A stretch of 12,340 nucleotides of DNA, from NCBI GenBank assembly GCA_025349905.2, contig MU625076.1, positions 1-12,340 on the forward strand, in the 5' to 3' direction. The notes under the pieces are model-generated. The model made no database searches. It saw only the letters and a list, made by a program, of their open reading frames with translations, and had not been told where the DNA came from. The position numbers were made by a program, and so were the translations under genes. How positions within the stretch are numbered: the first letter of the stretch is position 1; each line of letters starts with the position of its first letter. The DNA is from Blastocladiella britannica (taxonomy: Eukaryota > Blastocladiomycota > Blastocladiomycetes > Blastocladiales > Blastocladiaceae). This document shows, piece after piece, positions 7,539-12,340 of this stretch.

Positions 7539-10500
7539 ATGCCGCCATTGATTATTGTCGACGGGCCCACCGGATGCGGCAAGTCCACGGTTGCCGACCG
7601 CATCGCAAGGAAACTCAACTATGCGTGCATTTCGCCCGAGGCAATCCTTGAGCGCATTGCTCGCAGCAAGGATCACTCTCGGCATCATGAGGTATTTTTT
7701 TTTAAATAGACTCAACGAGGCTATTGTGAATCTCACGCGCCGCCCATAACCATGTGCATGCACAGATTGCAAAAATTCTTTTGAGTGGGCAGGCAGTCCC
7801 GCATGATCTGGCCATGCAGTGTGTGAAAACCGAGCTGACGGCCAAAGAAAACGAGTACCGGGGTATCATTCCTTCATTCATCTCATTCGCGAGGAGTGAA
7901 ATTCTGATTAAACGTGTGTAGGAATGGTGGTGGAGGCCGCGTCCCACTCGGCGATCGACGCCGACCTCGCCCGCGCAGTGTCTCCGCGCCACGACAGCTT
8001 GGATCACCCGCCCATCCTAGTCTCTCTTTCAATTGGTCCCGAGGACCTGCGCACCCGCACGCGCGGGTTCATGCTGGATCCAATCACGGGCACTTTGTAT
8101 GACCCCGCAACCGTGTGGCGGTCGCGGCGGGCTCTGCTGATATCGGCATCGTCTACGACTTCTGGCGATGGTGAGCATGGGGATGACGCGGATCCCAATG
8201 ACGAGGATGAGGGTGGCGGTCACGACGAGGACGAGATGGAAGGTGATGACGACGACGGTGGCGGCGACATGGGAAAGCGCGAGGAGAGCGCGGGGACAGC
8301 GACGGCTACTGAGGCGCCGGTGTTTACCCCGGTTTTCGAGCCATCGGACCCGCCGTTGGCCAAGGCCGTCCTCGATCGGTTCGCTATTCAGTTTCCATAC
8401 TCATTTTGGGAATCATGACCACTCAATCCCTATGGATTCACAGCCTGGCCACTCCACCGGCGTTCGTACTGCCCAACACCGACGTCCTTCGGCCCGCGCA
8501 CCCGACCCTCGCCCACATCCCGTTCCGCCTGGCACTAGACGCGACCTTGTCCCCCAGCACGCTTGTTCGACTGATCGAGCAGCACTTGAAAGTACACATC
8601 TACTGGTCGCCGTTTCCCATCGCGACCGCACTTCCACCACAATCGGACGCCGATGCGTGCTTGACGGCCGAGCTTCCCTCCACGCTCGACACGCGGCTGT
8701 GGAGCACGTGGGGCAAACACTGTCCGGTCTCCAAGCACCGCGAAAACAAGCTGGTTGCAGGGGATCCGTCGTTTGCGGTTGCATTTGAGGTACTTGCACT
8801 CCTATTGTCTTTCCAAAAAGCATGGGCACTCAAAAAAAATATATGAGGTATAACAGAGATACGTGTACTTGACGTCCTCCGAGGAATCCCAGCGCGCGCT
8901 CGAGTCCAACCCGAGCCGGTACTTGTGGCGTCCGCCGACACTGACGGCGCCCAAAATCGCCGTCATCACGTACCCGGGCGTCGCTGCCGAGAGTTATCGA
9001 TTGGCGGACCAAGTCGCGCGATTTTTTTCCGTCAAGCACGTGGACGTCCTGGCCGTGCTTCAGAAAATGGTGGCGCAGGTTGCTTCAGACCCGGATGCGG
9101 CCATGGACCCGCCGATTGGTAAAATGCTGGTCAAGAAACTGACCAACGGCAAGACGGAGCCGCCGGATATGTTGGCGGAAGTGATCAAGGCGCACGCATT
9201 ATCGTCATCAACAGATGGCGACAGTCATGCAGGGTGGGTCCTGAGCGGATGTCCGCTGACGCGCGAGACGGCGGTGGCCATGGCCGAGCGGCACTTGGTG
9301 CCCGACATTCTGGTGGTGGTGCGGCCCGACCTATCATCGTCCAAGTCGTCGGGCGATGCTAGCAACACCCCCAGCGACGATGTCCAGCTTGCGTTCGCTA
9401 TCGACAGCGCCGACATGGCATCCAAGTTTGCCGAGGAGGTAAGCGAAATCGTGCTAGCGTTCCAGGAAGCGTCCGACAAGCTCAAAGTGGTCCACCAGGT
9501 AGCTTCGCCCGAGCCACGGACGGCGTTTGCGCGTCTGCGCCGCGAAATCGATCCGTTTGCGCCGCGCGCCGAGCCCACCAAGGTTCTGGCCGATAACCCT
9601 GAGTACGGGTCGTGTAAGGACTTTTGCCCCGTTTCGTTGGCCAAGAAAAAAGTGCTGATCAGGGGAAGTCCCGATTTTGCCGTCGTTTACCAGGGACATG
9701 TGTACCAGTGCGCGAACGAGCCGAGCCGCGCCGTGTTCTTGGAGGACCCCGAGGCATTTTTGGACGTGAAACTGCCGCCGCCGCGGTTTTGCTTTGTGGG
9801 GCCCTCTGGCGCTGGAAAGGTATTCATTTCCTCCTTTTTTTTTTGAGAAGCAATGGAATGCTCACACTGAGAAAACATGATAAAAGTCCACGCTCGCCAA
9901 GACCTTTGATCAGCTGCACGGCCTGCCGACGATCGTATTCAATCACCATTTGCGCGACCTGCGAGCCAACGACAATGAGCTGGGCGAGCACCCGGACTCG
10001 GACTTTACGTCGATCCAGGGCGTGGTCCTGGACTTGCTTCTGAAACCCCTGTACGAGAACCCCAAGTACGAAAAGTCCGGGTTTATTCTCGAGGGCTTTC
10101 CCCGTAACCGCACCGAGGCCGAGGCATTGGTGACGCGTGGGTGGGTGCCCGATGCGATCGTGCTGTTCCAGGCGACCGTTGACACGGTGGTGGGCCGGCT
10201 GGTTCCGATCGTGCTTCAGGATAACCCGCACTTGGAGAGCATTGAGCAGGAACACGCGGAGAACGATGAGGATAACCCTATTGCGACGCTCAAGGCGGAT
10301 CTTGCTGCCACGTATTTTTTTATCGCATTTTATTGTCGCCGGTGGTACTCACACTGTTATGTCACTTCCATAGTGCGGAGCGAGAACTTGAAGAACTCGA
10401 AGGAATCAACGAGTGGCTCGAGACGTCGACCATCGTGCGCGTCAATGTCAATGGCAACAGGACCACCCGTGTCGTCGCTCACCAGATTGCGGAGGGGCTC

Positions 10501-12243
10501 GCGCCTGTTCTCGACCATGTACGTTCCCCTCTCAGTTCTTTTGCAATATGGCATATCAATACAAAAATGCATATAGAGGAGCGATATCTTCTTCTCTTCA
10601 AGACCAGTCAAGGAATCGACGATCGCGTCGGCGCTTTCGCTCGGCCACCGCAAAGTATCCTCACAATTTGGCCACCGCTGTCCCGTCACCCTGCAAGAAG
10701 TGGGTGTGCCCACCGAAACCACGCTCGGAAAGTACCCGCTAGCGGTCGGAGACAAGGTATACTTTTTCACCAGCAAGCACGCGCGGTCGCGGTTCTCGGT
10801 ATCGCCGTCCACGTACTTGAGTTTGCCCCTGGCCGGACCCAGCACCCCGCTGCGGATAGCCGTGGACGGCGACCCACGTGCGGGTAAATCGACGCTGGCC
10901 AAACAACTAGCGCGCGCGATCGGCGTGCCCGTGGTAGACCCGGGCGTATTTCTCGAGCAACTTCTGTCGGAACCCGATATTGCCATGCCGGCACGGGTCC
11001 GCATGCTCCGTGATGCGTTCCGGCGCGGGTGCGGTGTGTCGGCGACCGAAGTAGCAGCAGTGATCCACGCGCACATCCTGACGCGCATGCCGTCCGGATG
11101 TGTTCTGGACGACGCCGACAGTTTCATGTCGTCCGGCTCGGCGGCTGCGGGCCCCGTCGTCCCCGATCTGTTATTTGTAACGTGTCTCGAGTCCACGCTC
11201 GCGCAGTTGCGGACCAGTGGCGCCGCATTACCGTTCCCGGAACTGGTATCCCAAGCTCACGCGTCCGGTGCGCAGCGGCACGCGGCCCGCAGCGAAGATA
11301 TGGCTCGCCGGTACAGTACGGTGGTAAACCTGTCACCCGAAATGTCGCGGTGGCGCGCCAAGGCCGTCGCGTCGCAGTCCGTCGTCGGGTACGTTCGGCG
11401 GCGGCTGGCGGTGGTGAGGGCTGCGGCGACGGGCCGGGCGGCGCAGATGGTTAAAGCCGGGATCGATACGGTGACGGTGCGCACGGGGCCGAGCGAAGGG
11501 TACTGCGCCGTGTGCCTGTCCAAGGGCGCGTTTACCGAATGCGGGAGCGATTGGGCGGATGCGGCCATTTACAAGGTACGTACCATTTTCACACCTTTTA
11601 GTGAGTGTTGACTCTCACTCCGATGATTATGGAATCCAGGAAACGGCATTCCACCTGTGCTCGCCGGCGCACTTGGCCCAGTTCCTGGCGAACCCGCAGA
11701 CTTATGCGCCAATCCCCGTCCCGGACCATATCCCATCCAAGGAGCCCGCGGACGCCGACAAGAAGAAGCAAGAGCCCGAGATCCCGCTGGCGCTGATGCC
11801 GCCGGGCATGTACATGGACAAGGCGGTGCAAGCCGAGCTCGCGCCGGCGCTCAAGGATCTGGGCAAACTGCGGCCCAAGCTGCCGTTCCTGTCGCCCAAG
11901 GCCTCGGCCGTGATTATTCTTGCGCTGATTCTCAAGTGTATGTTGGTCCTTATTCTTTTTTGTTTGTTGGGCGGATCAAGGATCCTCACATTAGAAAACA
12001 GCTCGAAACAAGAGGCTCCTGGAACACGTCCGGCGCGCGTGGCAGGAACGACTCGAGTCGGCGACGCAGCGCGCCAAGCTCAGCAAGACCTTGTCGGGAC
12101 GCATGGTCGTGGGAACACTGCCAGCGGTGGATGTGAGCACGGATGTCGCGCGGTTCTTTGAGACGGGGCCGACCAACAGTGGTGGCGGCAGTAGCGGTGA
12201 AGGTCGGCGCATTGGGCGAGAGGCGGCAAGCGTGCCAATTTAA
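7539..12243 (+). CDS. AK9: Adenylate kinase 9-like multi-domain NMP kinase, ten exons
   Basis: The predicted protein is about 1378 aa from exons 7539-7691, 7766-7862, 7922-8390, 8444-8789, 8857-9819, 9887-10311, 10374-10518, 10577-11575, 11640-11937 and 12002-12243, all in phase. AK9-type proteins transfer phosphate between nucleoside tri- and monophosphates and are linked to cilia and flagella. Four kinase modules are seen. Module 1 has P-loop GPTGCGKST (9-17) and a LID-like RGFMLDPITGTLYDP (131-145) followed by an acidic tract (166-199). Module 2 has a ruined P-loop (YPGVAAES, 394-401) but keeps GWVLSGCPLTRE (481-492). Module 3 is complete: GPSGAGKST (670-678) and GFILEGFPRNR (741-751). Module 4 has GDPRAGKST (964-972), but GCVLDDADSF (1040-1049) replaces the usual GFP-R motif. 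Four short CPV-type modules follow or separate them (333-378, 612-657, 901-947, 1176-1221). The tail holds a basic helix, KRLLEHVRRAWQERL. Human AK9 is longer (about 1900 aa). Overall identity is confident; the exon 3 end is less so. Confidence 0.87.
7692..12001 (+). other. AK9: Nine introns of the AK9-like gene
   Basis: Introns: 7692-7765 (74 nt), 7863-7921 (59), 8391-8443 (53), 8790-8856 (67), 9820-9886 (67), 10312-10373 (62), 10519-10576 (58), 11576-11639 (64), 11938-12001 (64). Donors are mainly GTATTT, GTACGT, GTACTT and GTATGT. The third is the weakest (GTTTCC); donor GTTCGC at 8379 gives the same phase and a protein four residues shorter. Intron 5 falls between the Lys and Ser codons of the module 3 P-loop. 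Intron 8 splits the last CPV-type module. Confidence 0.82.
8170..8273 (+). repeat. GAC/GAG/GGC-rich low-complexity tract coding an acidic linker
   Basis: Within exon 3 of the AK9-like gene, imperfect runs of GAC, GAG, GAT and GGC/GGT codons encode about 34 residues made mostly of D, E and G (residues 166-199). The codons are varied, so this is a low-complexity coding tract and not a perfect microsatellite. Confidence 0.6.
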
Positions 12244-12340
12244 GCTCCTATTCTTCCACTTTGGAGGTCTTCCGGTTGGGTGTTGCAGCCCTCCTGATCG
12301 CGGCCACTGATCAACGAGTTGTTCCTTTCGATACCAAAAA
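12244..12340 (+). other. 3' flank of the AK9-like gene
   Basis: These 97 nt follow the TAA at 12241-12243. I see no AATAAA and no start of another gene. The window ends in an A-run. It probably holds the 3' UTR. Confidence 0.4.

Noticed and set aside
1..12340. Prokaryotic or mobile systems (operons, CRISPR, transposon ends, tRNA)
   Set aside because: No direct-repeat arrays, terminal inverted repeats, Shine-Dalgarno-led gene series or cloverleaf were seen. Spliceosomal introns throughout point to a eukaryotic nucleus.

Overview
The window looks like nuclear DNA from a GC-rich, flagellated eukaryote. A zoosporic fungus (Blastocladiomycota or Chytridiomycota type) is my best guess. The genes are split by many short, AT-rich, T-tract-containing GT-AG introns of 53-77 nt, typically with GTACGT or GTATGT donors and CTCAC/CTGAC/TAAC-like branch sites. 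Exons are GC-rich, intergenic gaps are short, and there are no prokaryotic operon features. An adenylate kinase 9-like protein is present, a type associated with cilia and flagella in animals. The taxon is an inference.

Layout, left to right. (1) 5-1927, + strand: a probable F-box protein with helical, Armadillo-like repeats. Its reading frame is interrupted by at least one in-frame stop and two or three one-base frame changes that I cannot explain cleanly by introns. (2) 1992-3083, - strand: a complete two-exon fructose-1,6-bisphosphatase of 344 aa, the clearest gene here. (3) 3378-4052, + strand: a two-exon, alanine-rich orphan of 204 aa with a hydrophobic N-terminus. It is divergent from the bisphosphatase across 294 nt. 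(4) 4072-7272, - strand: a nine-exon polytopic membrane protein of about 883 aa. It resembles the large multi-pass (TRP-like) membrane proteins of chytrids, oomycetes and amoebae. (5) 7539-12243, + strand: a ten-exon adenylate kinase 9-like protein of about 1378 aa. It has four nucleoside-monophosphate-kinase modules alternating with four short CPV-type modules, and some of the kinase modules have lost key motifs.

The gene order is convergent, divergent, convergent, divergent. The convergent pairs nearly touch (64 nt and 19 nt between stop codons), so their transcripts probably overlap at the 3' ends. The two divergent pairs share promoters of under 300 nt. I see no shared pathway: gluconeogenesis, membrane sensing or transport, and flagellar nucleotide homeostasis simply sit side by side. 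No tRNA, rRNA, mobile element, CRISPR array or long repeat was seen. The most interesting object is the AK9-like protein, followed by the atypical membrane protein and the apparently broken F-box/ARM gene.
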